A stretch of DNA of 64,000 bases, taken from Hymenopus coronatus. Its lineage: Eukaryota; Arthropoda; Insecta; Mantodea; Hymenopodidae. The DNA lies in the NCBI GenBank assembly GCA_030762935.1, contig CM060883.1:54386001-54450000 (forward strand). The letters run 5' to 3'. Both the position numbers and the translations under genes were made by a program. The notes beneath the pieces were generated by a model. That model saw only the letters and a list, made by a program, of their open reading frames with translations, did not search any database and was not told the origin of the DNA. Of the stretch, positions 11,012 through 21,837 are shown piece by piece. Position 1 is the first letter of the stretch, and the number at the start of each line of letters is the position of its first letter.

Positions 11012-12215
11012 CAGTAGTAGTAGTAGTAGTAGTAGTAGCAATGGCAGTAGCAGTGGCATTAAGTGTGGTAGTAGTACTGGTAGTGGTGGTGGTAATCGTC
11101 GTCATCGTGGTGGTGGTAGGGTGGTGGTATTGATGGTGGTAGTAGTGGTAGTAGTAGTAGTAGCAGCAGCAGCAGTGGCAGTAGGTGTGGTAGTAGTAGC
11201 AGCATCAGTGGCAGTAGCAGCGGCAGTAGGAGCGGTAGTATTGGCAGCGATGGTAGTCGTCGTCATCGTGGTGGTGGTGCTATTGGTGGTGGTAATAGTG
11301 GTAGCAGCAGCAGTGGCAGTAGGTGTGGTAGTAGTAGTGGCAGTGGTGGTAGTCGTCGTCATCGTGGTGGTGGTGCTATTGGTGGTGGTGGTGGTAGTAG
11401 TGGTAGCAGCAGCAGTGGCAGTAGGTGTGGTAGTAGTAGTGGCAGTGGTGGTAGTCGTCGTCATCGTGGTGGTGCTATTGGTGGTGGTGGTGGTAGTAGT
11501 GGTAGCAGCAGCAGTGGCAGTAGGTATGGTAGTAGTAGTGGCAGTGGTGGTGGTAGTCGTCATCGTGGTGGTGGTGCTATTGGTGGTGGTGGTAGTAGTG
11601 GTAGCAGCAGCAGTGGCAGTAGGTGTGGTAGTAGTAGTGGCAGTGGTGGTAGTCGTCGTCATCGTAGTGGTGGTGCTATTGGTGGTGGTGGTAGTAGTAG
11701 TGGTAGCAGCAGCAGTGGCAGTAGGTGTGGTAGTAGTAGTGGCAGTGGTAGTAGTTGTCGTCATCGTGGTGGTGGTGCTATTGGTGGTGGTGGTAGTAGT
11801 GGTAGCAGTAGCAGTGGCAGTAGGTGTGGTAGTAGTAGTTGCAGTGGTGGTGGTAGTCGTCATCGTGGTGGTGGTGCTATTGGTGGTGGTGGTGGTAGTG
11901 GTAGCAGTAGCAGTGGCAGTAGGTGTGGTAGTAGTAGTGGCAGTGGTGGTGAAAGTCGTCATCGTGGTGGTGGTGCTATTGGTGGTGGTGGTAGTAGTGG
12001 TAGCAGTAGCAGTGGCAGTAGGTGTGGTAGTAGTAGTTGCAGTGGTGGTGGTGGTAGTCGTCGTCATCGTGTTGGTGGTGATATTGGTGCTGGTGGTAGT
12101 AGTGGTAGTAGTAGTAGTAGTAGGAGGAGTAGGAGTAGGGGTAGTAGGAGGAGGGGTAGTAGGAGGAGGGGTAGAAGTAGGAGTAGGAGTAGGGGTAGGG
12201 GTAGGAGTAGGAGCT
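10925..12215. repeat. Trinucleotide repeat block with ~99-bp higher-order units
   Basis: About 1.3 kb of GTG/GTA-type triplets. From 10925 to about 11270 it is fairly plain (GTA)n/(GTG)n with GCA interruptions. From about 11279 to 12080 it is organised in units of about 99 bp, each with a GCTATTGGTGG landmark (11279, 11375, 11474, 11576, 11675, 11777, 11876, 11975) and a final GATATTGGT at 12080. Spacings are 96, 99, 102, 99, 102, 99, 99 and 105, all multiples of three. The right end (12116-12215) is GGAGTAGGA-type. Long Val-, Ser- or Thr-rich frames through it are artefacts of the triplet phase. Confidence 0.92.
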
Positions 12216-13375
12216 TTTTAGCAAACTTCCAAAATCAAAACACATAATTGCAACACATACACTCACAAGCCATTTATTAATTTATCTGGCCGTGTTAATT
12301 GATATGAAAATCCATTGCCCTAAAAGGAGTGAGAAGAAAGGGCTATCCGAAATTTGAAAGTAGAAGACCACCTGTTGCTAAGGATAGTGCATCAGTAAGG
12401 AAATGAAGCTCTATCTAGCCACTGAGAATTAATAATGGTTTTCTAAAGTTGGGTTAAATTGTACGCAATCGTAGCAATGCTAGTAGTTAATCAACGGTCC
12501 CCATATGATCTGACTGACCTTCGGGGTTATCTCATTCCACCAAGCGATGAGTGAACGCATTTCTGAGGTGGAGATAACCAGCAGATGATTCCGCAACTTC
12601 CGATGACAGATGATGAGAATTGCGGTGATTTGAGAGGACCTACAGATTTTACCGTGGCTTCTAAACCACGTTGGACATTGGGTTTGCCTTATATGAACTA
12701 TTCAGAAAGGGAGACATGCATTAAATCGCCAATGCAGAACAGGGAAACGAACAACGGACACTCAGCATGAGAGATTAAAAGGAAACCACCGCCCCCTCGA
12801 AGCTATGATATAGAGAAACCGCTGCTACCGATATAAGGAAATTGGCAAACTTTACTGCTGACTGCACTTAACTTCGATTGACAGAAAATAATACAAAGAA
12901 TCCCTTAGCTAGTCTCTGGAAAATAGGCTCAATATGAAACAGTCTAACGTCTGACAAATATCTTTCTTTTGAAATAGAGATCTCAGTAGAATGTCACCAT
13001 CATCCCTTTTGGCCTCTAACATGCTTGTCAGTGAACATATATCGACAAAAGGACACCCGACATACAACATTGAGTGCAACCCTTAACTGCAACAAGAATG
13101 AGCGGCGTGTTCTGTTTGTTTTTCTTGCTTTTATGCCCTGGAGAACTGCAGAGAACGGACTCCCTACTCCGCCCCCTTTATCTTCTTTCCTCCTGTATGA
13201 ATTCCTCTCCTCAGAGCGGTTTTTCTCTTGAAGATATGTACGCAAATGTAGAAGGAGAATTCTGCAAGAGCCATGGAATATCCTTGCATTGGTTTCAAAT
13301 AAGATTTCATTCAATCAGTTCTCTTATGCATCTGATTTTAGATTAATAAAAATGTGCAAGTGGCTGTTATTTTTA
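12216..13375. other. Unassigned low-repeat region
   Basis: No family recognised. It contains one short plus-strand frame at 13098-13346 with a hydrophobic start (MSGVFCLFFLLLCPG), discussed as a weak finding. I see no splice or homology evidence strong enough to call a gene. Confidence 0.45.
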
Positions 13376-13830
13376 TTTATGTACACGTTCTATGTATATA
13401 GAAGACAGAGAAGATGTTTTCCTCGCAAATGCGATGTCGGAATTTCAAAAGTAATATGTTTTGAGGTCCCCTGACCTTTTAGAAAACGATCTTCCTGTGT
13501 GTGTCTATGGACAGAAAAAGTAAAAAAACAAAATGAACGTTAGATACCTAATACTTCTAAGGATGCGTCACGAAGATTTTCAAGAAAATCCTCCACCCCA
13601 AACTACTCTTTACATACATTCTTTTAAATTATGTTTTTCTCAAAAATTACTATCGATCATGATTAAAATATTATACTTTAAGATATTTTATGATAAAGGA
13701 AATGTAGGTATATCATGAATTTTTAGGGAATAGCCTCTGAAGGCTTCTTCTTTCTGGATGACATTTGTGTAACTCATAAACCGCAACAGATAGAAGAAAA
13801 CTTATGACACATTGTGTCAGATTTCCCTAT
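13376..13830 (+). mobile_element. 0.87-kb repeat, 5'-half fragment
   Basis: The worn 5' palindrome (GTACACGTTCTATGTATATAGAAGAC) is followed by TGTTTTGAGGTCCCCTGA, a shortened GTGTGTGTC tract, GGATGCGTCACGAAGATTTT and CAAACTACTCTTTACAT. It ends near the block for CCGTAAGAGATAG. Meets an oppositely oriented copy at about 13850. Confidence 0.7.
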
Positions 13831-13859
13831 CTATGATGTAGATAAAGGTCATGAAATAA

Positions 13860-14541
13860 AAACTGAGTGTGCTAAGGAAACTATATTTTGTAATATAACA
13901 TTTTGATGCAATTAAGAATCGTGGTAATTTATATAACAATAAGGTTATTTGACTATCTACTTCAAGAAATCGGATATTATAAGGATCTAATAACTAAACT
14001 AAAACGATAGTGAAATATTTTAAAAACTGGTTGCTATATGCTTGAAATTCGTTTGTTTATATTTGCAGGAGTTGACAAACCCCCGCAAAGGGAAGTTTAA
14101 GTATTTTAAAACTGAAATCAATAACAGGAAATATCTCGGAAATGTAAACTTCAGAAATAAAACGTATATGACATAGATTGTGTGTTTAACGAGATAAACA
14201 TTTTTGTGCAGTAAAATTTTGTCTATCTCTTACAGCTACTAGTTATGCAAAGGCCAACCAGAATGAAGAGTTCTTCTGAGGCTAGTCGAAGAAAATTTAA
14301 GATGATATACTTTTTATTTGTCATGCAAATATCTTTAATATCTATAATATACAGTATTTTAATCAAAATCGTTAGAGTTAATCAATATTTGAGAAAGTAA
14401 AGCTTTTCAAAGTGATTTCCATATAAAGAATAATTTGGGATGGGGGATTTGGAAGATGCTAAACTTAAATCTCAAGTTTGATATTTTACCGACTTTTAAG
14501 TTTTTAGTTATCGTGTTCACAGACAAACGGTCACACACGGA

Positions 14542-14571
<30 letters not shown>
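13860..14571 (-). mobile_element. 0.87-kb repeat, partial, ending in a T run
   Basis: Minus-strand blocks appear in family order: CTAAAACGATAGTGAAAT, ATCAATAACAGGAAATATCT, CTATCTCTTACAG, CTTCTGAGGCTAG, TAATTTGGGATGGGG and CACACACGGACC. A T run at about 14547-14571 replaces the sense 5' end. The T run may be assembly- or slippage-prone. Confidence 0.7.
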
Positions 14572-14577
<6 letters not shown>

Positions 14578-15201
14578 CTGATGTATTCTATTCACATAGC
14601 TTATTCTAGCTGTTCTTCCACAACACACTATTCTACGAATAATTATTTTTTTGGATAGGTTGAGTTAAACTGAAAAATGCAATGCCAAAACCGAGATTTG
14701 AACCACGGATCGTCGGGTCTGTAGCCGGTTGCTGAACTGAGTTTCCATGGCAACATGCCGCCACGACATTAAATTTCTCAACTGACTCGCATGTTTCTCA
14801 GTAAACCACAAGGTGATTTCAAATTATTTTAAGATGACATATACCAATGGCGTCTTACAATATCGTAAGTGCATTTAATTTCTAAACATAAATACCAAGT
14901 TTGGTATTTAACGGTACTTCGTTTTTGAGCTTTGCTGTCCACAGACACACACAGACTATTTTTTTCTTCAGCTGACCTGAAAATATACATTTCCGGTGAA
15001 ATTTCAACATCGAATTTTTGGGCGTAATACAGTACCTTCCCTAGATACTATGTATATCGCATGTGCTTGCGTGCTAGGGAAAATAAAATGCTTTATTTGG
15101 ATACAGCGTAAACTTGTACTTCCGGTGAAATCTCGGTATAAAATTTTAGGTAGAAGCAATTTTCTTCTCTATGTATTATGTTCTAAATAGAGGAAGTAAA
15201 A
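14572..15201 (-). mobile_element. 0.87-kb repeat fragments around a tRNA-like relic
   Basis: Three pieces share minus orientation. 14572-14640 is a 3' end (ATATCTGATGTATTCTATTC). 14880-15088 is a 5' portion ending at CGTGCTAGGGAAAATAAAA. 15095-15201 repeats the last 100 bp of the 5' end (ACTTCCGGTGAAATCTCGG to ATAGAGGAAGTAAAA). Between the first two, 14690-14765 holds a minus-strand tRNA-like box pair (GGTTCAAATCTCGG in antisense), probably a SINE remnant. Confidence 0.6.
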
Positions 15202-15653
15202 ATGTCGTTTTCATTCCGAACACGCGTACTTACGCACCTGACCTCATACACCCAAAACCTATACCTCAGCATCCCAGAGATGTGGAATCAATATTCCGAT
15301 TCAGATGTGAATTACAGCTGCATATTTACTGTGGCATACATAATGACTATTACCATTTGATTAATCACCTTGTAATGTCTAATAGCTATTTAAAGATTTG
15401 ATAACGGGTAAAGCATATAAGCAAATTTAGTAAGCAACATCCCGGTTCATATAATAAGCAATTGAAGCCCTGCACTTTTTAAGGTTTCAAGTATCCTAGT
15501 GATATAACGGTCTCATATGTTCTGTGACGGCAGTTTAGCTCTTAAAGAGACCTTTGATTTTTTCAAATCTCTCATTCTTACAGAAACAGGGACTTATATG
15601 TGCATTGGAACTATATATATATACACTGCGGCATTAACATGAATTTTTACATA
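15202..15653. other. Unassigned spacer left of the mariner
   Basis: No supported feature. The TA at 15652-15653 is the probable mariner target dinucleotide. Confidence 0.5.
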
Positions 15654-16906
15654 CATTCTGTCAAGAAAGTATCGGGAATTGATCATTTAAAAATCCTGTT
15701 TAAAAGGAGATTCAAAATTATTGTTGTTGCTAAATTAGTAAAACTTTCCTTTATACCCACGCTGAGTTTGATCGTCATCTGTCATCTAGTTTGTTTACAG
15801 TACGCCATTTTGTTAGTTCATCTCAAAGGTGATTTGCAATTTTACGATGGATACAGATATTGAACAAAGAATCTGTCTCAAATTTGGCATTGCAAATGGT
15901 ATTTCGTGAGCCGAATCGCTGAAAATGTTACAGAGGGCTTAAGGTGAATGAACTTTATAAAAAAACATGTGCATATGAGTGGTACAGGGCATTCAAAAGT
16001 GGTTTCAACTGAACTGAACATCGCTAAAGTGAAGAAAATGGTGTCTTAAAATCGTCATTTAGGTCTGAGAGAGATTCTCACTGAACTTTCTTTGTCTCAC
16101 TAATTGATTCGTACCATTTTAAACGATTGTTTGGGCATAACACGCGTCAGATCGATTAGTTCCGAAAGACTTGAATTTTCTACAAAAACTCAATCGCGTA
16201 AGGATTGCTGAAGACATGCTAGAACGAGCCAGTTCCGACCCCACATTCATGAAAAGCATTGTAACTGGTGATGAGACGTGGGTTTACGAGTTTGACACTC
16301 AAACCAATCAACAAGCTTCCGAATGTCACCTTCCAACTGAACCGAAACCTAAAAGAGCATGTCAAACTCGATCAGAACTGTAGGTCATGTTGACAGTTTT
16401 TTTCGATTATCGCGGTGTCGTGCACTCAGAGTTCTTGCCAGGAGGTCAGATGGTAAATAAAGACTATTATCTGAGCATTATGCGGCGTTTGAGAGAACAA
16501 ATACGGCGAAAAGGGCCAAATTTGTGGAACAACAGCTCATGGATTCTGCACCACGATAACGCTATTATTGTGAACGAATTTCTGGCAAAAAACTCAAAAA
16601 CTTTCATAATACAGCCACCGTATTTATCTGTTCTGGCTTCTGCTGATTTCTTTCTCTTTCCAAAACTCAAGTTTCCACTTCGAGGTACCCCTTTTTAGTC
16701 GATAGAAGATATAAAGGAAAATTCGCGGCGACAATTGACATCGATTCCTAAAAGTGCCTACAAAAACTGTTTTGATGATTGGATTATTCGTTGACATAAA
16801 TGTATAATTTCAGAAGGGGCCTAATTTGAAGGCGGTAAAATAAAATTGGATGAATAATTCATTTTTTGTGTTTTATTGACAAATTCCCGGAACTTTCTTG
16901 ACACAG
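15654..16906 (+). mobile_element. mariner element, near-complete but inactive
   Basis: A 1,253-bp mariner bounded by TA on both sides (15652-15653 and 16907-16908). The left inverted repeat reads CTGTCAAGAAAGTATCGGGA from 15658, and the reverse complement of the right end reads CTGTGTCAAGAAAGTTCCGG. Length, TA target site, inverted repeats and transposase all agree. The first few left-end bases (CATT) differ from the right end. Confidence 0.9.
15847..16856 (+). pseudogene. mariner transposase pseudogene
   Basis: The frame opens at an ATG at 15847 (MDTDIEQRICLKFGIANGIS) and breaks almost at once with in-frame stops. The N-terminal helix-turn-helix region survives in pieces (AESLKMLQRA, YEWYRAFKSG). 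The catalytic region is clearer: VTGDETWVYEF holds the first Asp and ILHHDNA the second, although the PSHT that normally follows is deleted. PPYLSVLASADFFLF corresponds to the SPDLAP.DF motif with the third Asp kept. In-frame TAG codons fall at 16381 and 16696, with further TGA and TAA breaks before LDE and the final TAA at 16854. It would have cut and pasted at TA; it cannot now. Confidence 0.92.
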
Positions 16907-16957
16907 TAGTTTTTGTGAATGAGGGAACCACTATATTGTGACATCTTCCTTATAATT

Positions 16958-17845
16958 ACTTTCTCTAGAACGTATGTTCATACATGAGAATGTAATCCAC
17001 CCAACATTTTGATTTGGAGATTGCATCTCATACATGTTTTGAGGTCATTTGAGTCCTAAAACATTTTTAGTAAGACGTCCGCGCGTGCGTTTGTGGCTTT
17101 GGACATCACAGCACAAAAACGAGAAGACTATTAAATATCAAACTTAGTATTTATATTTAGTATCTTCCAAGGATGCTACACAATGATTTTTAAGAAAATC
17201 ACCCTACCCTAAACTTCCCTTTAGATGGAAAATGTTTCACCTTTTTTTTTTAAAAGATGACTCTAAGATTTTGATTAAAATGCCGTCTGTTAAAGATATT
17301 TACATGTCACATACAATGCTTATCTTGAATTATTTGAGAATAACATCTGAAGACCTCTTTATTCTAGATGAATTTTCCATAACTGATACATCGTAAGAGA
17401 AATACAAAAAGTTACTTCACAGAAAATGTGAATCTCGTTAACACAAATAATTTATGCGATATGTGTATTTCTTATAGAGTTTACCATTTCCTTATAATTG
17501 GTTTCAATTTTAAACTTACATTAACCCTATCAAACAGGAAGTTTCCTTTCACTTTGCCTCTCTAGTTTTACTGCAAAGCAAACCAAACTTCTATTGTTTC
17601 ACATAGCATTCAGCTTTTAAAATACATTTTTATAACTTATCGTCTTTTAACCTGATTGGCCATATAGGTCGGTCTAAAAGATTTGAACACAGCTTTAGAA
17701 TAGTATATTCCCTTAGTTCCCTGTAATAATTGTGCTAATGTTTATCTCGATTAGCATGATGTAGATAAAAGAATAATCTTTTGTAAGAATAGATTATAAG
17801 AGGAACCGCTAGACAAGGTCAAATGAATGCAACACGCCAGAAAGT
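16958..17845 (+). mobile_element. 0.87-kb repeat, full-length diverged copy
   Basis: Starts ACTTTCTCTAGAACGTATG at 16958, just right of the mariner. The GT tract is degraded (GTGCGTTTGTGG), and the TACTTCACAG and ATTAGCATGATGTAGATAAA blocks are present. The 3' end is worn (GACAAGGTCAAATGAATGC, then ACACGCCAGA). Confidence 0.75.
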
Positions 17846-17847
17846 TT

Positions 17848-18305
17848 TGATTTCCTCTTAAATGGCTGTAACGATTTTGAGTAAAATACGATATATTAAA
17901 TATATTTACATGACAAATATAGTCGCTGAAGAATTCTTCATTCTGGTAACTTTTGTATTACTGGTAAATCTTAAGAGATAGACAAAAACTTTCTACACAA
18001 AAAATGTTGATCTGTTAAAATACAAAATTTATGTAATTTACAAATTCCATCGAAAATGAAGAGTTCTTCAAAGGTTTTTCCCAGAAAATTCAAGATATGC
18101 AGTAAACACCTTCATATATGGTATTTTAATCAAAACTGTTTGAGCCATTTCTGAGAAAAAATTTCGAAATACTTTCCATGTAGAGGGTGGTTTTGGGTGG
18201 CGGATCTGCTTGAGCGTCTTCATTGGAAGATGCTGACTTAAATATGAAGTTTGGTGTATAACCGACGTTTCGTTTTGAGTTATCGTGTTCACAGATACAC
18301 GCAGA
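17848..18305. mobile_element. Two opposed 0.87-kb repeat fragments
   Basis: 17848-18044 is plus-oriented (TGGCTGTAACGATTTTGAG to AAAATTTATGTAATTTACAA). 18045-18305 is minus-oriented (GAAGAGTTCTTCAAAGG to GTTCACAGATACACGCAG). They meet tail to tail, with the same internal segment represented on both strands. Confidence 0.65.
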
Positions 18306-18327
18306 AACATACAAAAACTTATTATAA

Positions 18328-19195
18328 AATTTAATGTCTTCCATTCACAAACTTTCTCTACATTTCTAACAAAGTTGTTATAAAGAAAGCATATCCTTTT
18401 ATCTACTTCATGCTAATTGAGGTAATCAGCAGCAGAAATAGTTTCATTACTTGCTTCCTTGTAAGTAGACGGGAAATAAGGGCGTACACTAGGCTAAAGC
18501 GATAGTAAAATCTTTTAAAAGCAGGTTGCTATGCGACTGGAATTAGTTTCCTTGTATAGTCAAGAGTTGAGAAATTCCAGAATGAGAAAAATTTTAATAT
18601 TTTAAAGCGATACCAATAATAAGGAATATCTCGGAAATGGTCAACTTCACGAAAAAAATATTTAAGACATAAATTATGTGTTTTAACGAGATCTAACGAG
18701 ATTTTTGTGTAGTAAGTTTTTCTATCTCTTACGGTTTATAAATTATGCAAAAGCTATCCAGAATGAAGAGATCTTCAGAGGCTATTCCCAAAAAATCCAG
18801 GACATGCATTTTACTTGTAATTTAAATGTATTGGCTTTGTAACCAAAATTGTTGAGCCATTTTTGAGACATTCAAAATTTTGAAACATTTTCCATATTTA
18901 GAATAGTTCGGGGTGGGGAATTTTCTTAAAAATCTTTTTGTCGCAACCTTGAAGATACTAAACTTAAATACCATGTTTAATATTTTACCGACTTTTCGTT
19001 TTTGATTATCGTGTTCACAGACATACGGACAAACACACACAAACACAGCAACCCACCCATACACGTGGACCGTTTTGCTTTTTCTGAAAATTCTTTTATT
19101 ATTATTATTTGATTCATGTGACCCAAAACAAATTTTGGGTAGAATACAATACGATATCTACCCGTGTGCTAAGTATGATGTATAGAAATTAAAAG
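18328..19195 (-). mobile_element. 0.87-kb repeat, complete copy
   Basis: The sense 3' end at 18328 reads TTTAATGTCTTCCATTCAC and the 5' end at about 19195 reads GTGCTAAGTATGATGTATAG, worn. CA-rich tract at 19029-19062. Length about 868 bp. Confidence 0.82.
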
Positions 19196-19199
19196 AAAC

Positions 19200-19690
19200 G
19201 ACGGTTTACCATTTGGAAAAAAAGTTATAGGTATTTTAAAATCTAAACTAATAACAAAGAATAATACTCAGAAATGGTTAATGCCACAAAAATGTTTTTG
19301 AAAAGTTGTGGCTTTAACTATTACTACATTTTTCCTTCTCTACCCTATTACGTACATAGTAGGTAGAGAAACTATTACATTCGACCTAAAAATTCTTTAC
19401 CTAATTCCACCAGAAACACTATTTTAGTACCCCTTATATCTTTAAAGCATTTTCAAATAAATGCGTGTGTATGTGTCTGTGAACACGATAACGCAAAAAT
19501 GAAAAGTCCATTAATTATCAAATTTAATATTTAACTTCGGTATCTTAATGATGTGACACGAATTTTTTAAAGAGAATTCCTCTACCCTAAATGCTCCAGT
19601 CCTTTACTTACAAGAAGGTTTTTTGAAGTTTAGGATTTTCTCAAAAATATCTCTAACAATTTTATTGTCATTCTGCATATTAATGACATT
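19200..19690. mobile_element. Opposed 0.87-kb repeat fragments
   Basis: 19200-19315 is a minus-oriented middle fragment (ACGGTTTACCATTTGG, AAACTAATAACAAAGAATA). 19322-19690 is a plus-oriented 5' half that keeps the terminal palindrome as CTACCCTATTACGTACATAG. It is truncated before the middle of the family. Confidence 0.65.
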
Positions 19691-19892
19691 TACATCAGAA
19701 ACAACAACAACAACAACGTATGTATTGAACTTTATAGCAATAGTGATAGTACCATCTATGATACATGGATTATAAGAAATTGGTTTATTAAATAGAATAA
19801 TTGGCTGAATATGATTATTTTTAACTATAATTTCATTTTTTAGAGCTGCTTATACTATTCAGTTGAAATTAAGCAAGAAGCAAGTTAATTGT

Positions 19893-20045
19893 AATCAGGA
19901 TGAAGAACCGGTGGAATGCGATGACGGGGGAAACCGAAGAACCCGGGGAAAATCCTCCCCTGCACCGCTTCGTCCACCACATACACCACATTCGGGCGCC
20001 TGGGAGGCGAATGATCTAACCACTCAGCCAAGGCGCGGCCTGTGT
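19893..20045 (-). mobile_element. SINE family C, partial
   Basis: Antisense of a tRNA-headed SINE: GGCGCGCCT-like head at the right (A box GTGGTTAGA-type and the CGCCTCCCAGGCGCC arm) and the body block CCACCGGT...CATCGC at the left. Related copies lie at 20262, 40820 and 59373. A GT microsatellite (about 20054-20077) and a G run follow. Confidence 0.72.
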
Positions 20046-20261
20046 ATGAAGGTGTATGTGTGTGTGTGTGTGTGTGGGGGGGGGGTTACTTCTGAGGAGG
20101 TTCCACACTACAGCCACCATCGACTCATTGTACGTCAGACTCCTGGAGGATAGGATGAAATGAGAGTATTATAGACGAGCGGCCGAAGCAGGACCGCGAG
20201 GAAAGAGGCACTGTGGTGTTTACAAACATAATCCAAGCACTACTTCATCTTGACGCGGGAG

Positions 20262-20505
20262 GTCGTGCCGTGGCCGAATGGTTAGACCACTCGCCTCTCA
20301 TCTAGACAGTCTGGGTTCGATCCCAAGAGACCGCAAGTGAGACTTGTGGTGGACTATGCGGCACAGGGACGGGGTTTCTCCGAGTTCTCCGGCTTCCCCC
20401 GCCATCACATTCCACCGGTACTCCATCTACATTCTATGTATCATCAGTGTCATCGCCTGTGGTGCCACAAATAGTAAAAGCGGGCGTTAAACACTACAAA
20501 GAAAA
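20262..20505 (+). mobile_element. SINE family C, near full-length
   Basis: Head GCCGTGGCCGAATGGTTAGA (A box) and GGGTTCGATCCC (B box), a Ser/Leu-type tRNA-like layout with a long variable region. Body: TTTCTCCGAGTTCTCCGG, CCCCGCCATCACATTCCACC, GTGTCATCGCCTGTGG and AAAGCGGGCGTTAAACAC, then an A-rich tail. The internal promoter suggests RNA polymerase III transcription of its source; this copy shows no obvious target-site duplication. Confidence 0.82.
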
Positions 20506-20689
20506 TCTTAGCGTGCGGGAGCGCTAAGAGCTGGCACCGTAAATCTGACTGAAACCCCTGGGTTCTACAAATGACTCCAACACTACTCTGCCATCGAAAC
20601 TGTATTTTCGAAACGCATTCACCGTCACGGAAAGGCACCCCAACATTGCAATCCTAACAAAAGGGACCGGCTGGAAGAAAGGAGATACA

Positions 20690-20853
20690 TTGAAAGGACA
20701 GAAAGTTCGGGGGATTAAAGAAACCTCCCCAGGATTTGTCTACTGACCCGGGAAAGCCCCGAAGAAAACCCAAGATTCAGAGAGGTGGACTGCGGGAATC
20801 GAATCCACGATCTCCCGAATGCAAAATGACCGAGCTACCTGGCTCGGTAAAAA
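20690..20853 (-). mobile_element. tRNA-headed SINE, family D (single copy)
   Basis: On the minus strand the head reads AGCCAGGTAGCTCGGTCATT and GATTCGATTCCCGC (B box), then a body with TTCTTCGGGGCTTTCCCGGG and AATCCTGGGGAGGTTT. It differs from families A, B and C. No second copy in the window, so family status is inferred from the head-plus-body layout. Confidence 0.55.
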
Positions 20854-21837
20854 TGTGGTAATTTTCAAACAATTTTTATTTTAGAAGGAAAATCAACACA
20901 AAACTGGCATGATAAAAGCTATTGAACAATAAGCTCCTTTCTCTGATCGAAGTGCCTTACAACATAGAGTGCATCGAGGAGTAGTCAATCTCTTTGTTCC
21001 CTCGGTACATCAACAGGATAATGTATTTCGCTCCAGATGCTCCACTTAGAGCACGTTCCAATGAACCCCCGTGATTTGGCGAGAGAAGACTTGCCAGTGC
21101 ACTTCCATTACAGCTCCCTTTTGATGCAATTTGCAATTGATTCTGGGCGGGCATCTCAATTACCGCATTATGTGCTGCCTATCTTGTTCTCGCCTAGTTT
21201 ACCCTTAAGCAATATCCACATGCTCCGATTTCGATTCGATTATCGACCAGTATAATATGAAGAGAGTTATATCCGACCGTGAAAATATTTGGCAACATGC
21301 GGCAATAATGCACCGCTAACGGTAACCAGAACGATACTGAGAACGGGAAGCCAGGCAGCATTTAAAGACAGTCGAAATGGGATTTTCATAATTTTTTTCC
21401 CATTTTTCTGTTTTGATTGCATATGAATATTTAAAACTTCCCGCTTATTTTGGTATATTTTTCAACGGTAATTGTAAATAGTTTTAAAATATTATTGAAA
21501 AAAATCCTGCGTAGTATTTTTATAACAACATTCTGGTACACTCACTTCGTAAAACATCAAAATCTTTGTAAATATTAGTGTCAGAAAAGATATATTTTTC
21601 ATTTTGATCGGAAAGTTTTATTATTCTATTACTTTCCTCAATTAAGGGCTGCCATGTAGACAAAGTATAACTACACAATTAACATTTTTAAAAATAATTT
21701 ACAATGCTAAAAACAAATCGTATAACTAAGTACAAGTAACATATAAAATTAGAAATGATAAACTTCAAATCTAATACAAATAGCACATACAATCTTCTCA
21801 AAAACACTTTAGTAAGTTAAAAATTACAGAACAAAAT
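20854..21837. other. Unassigned region
   Basis: No recognised family or gene. The right half is A+T-rich; it may include the 3' untranslated part of the LINE relic that follows on the minus strand. Confidence 0.45.

Noticed and set aside
10908..12221. 437-residue Val/Ser-rich open frame, and the opposite-strand Thr-rich frames
   Set aside because: They arise from a triplet repeat whose units keep 3-bp phase. All frames are low complexity and none resembles a protein family.
14547..14571. T run as a transcription terminator or poly(A) signal
   Set aside because: It replaces the end of a repeat copy, and no transcript unit is identifiable nearby.
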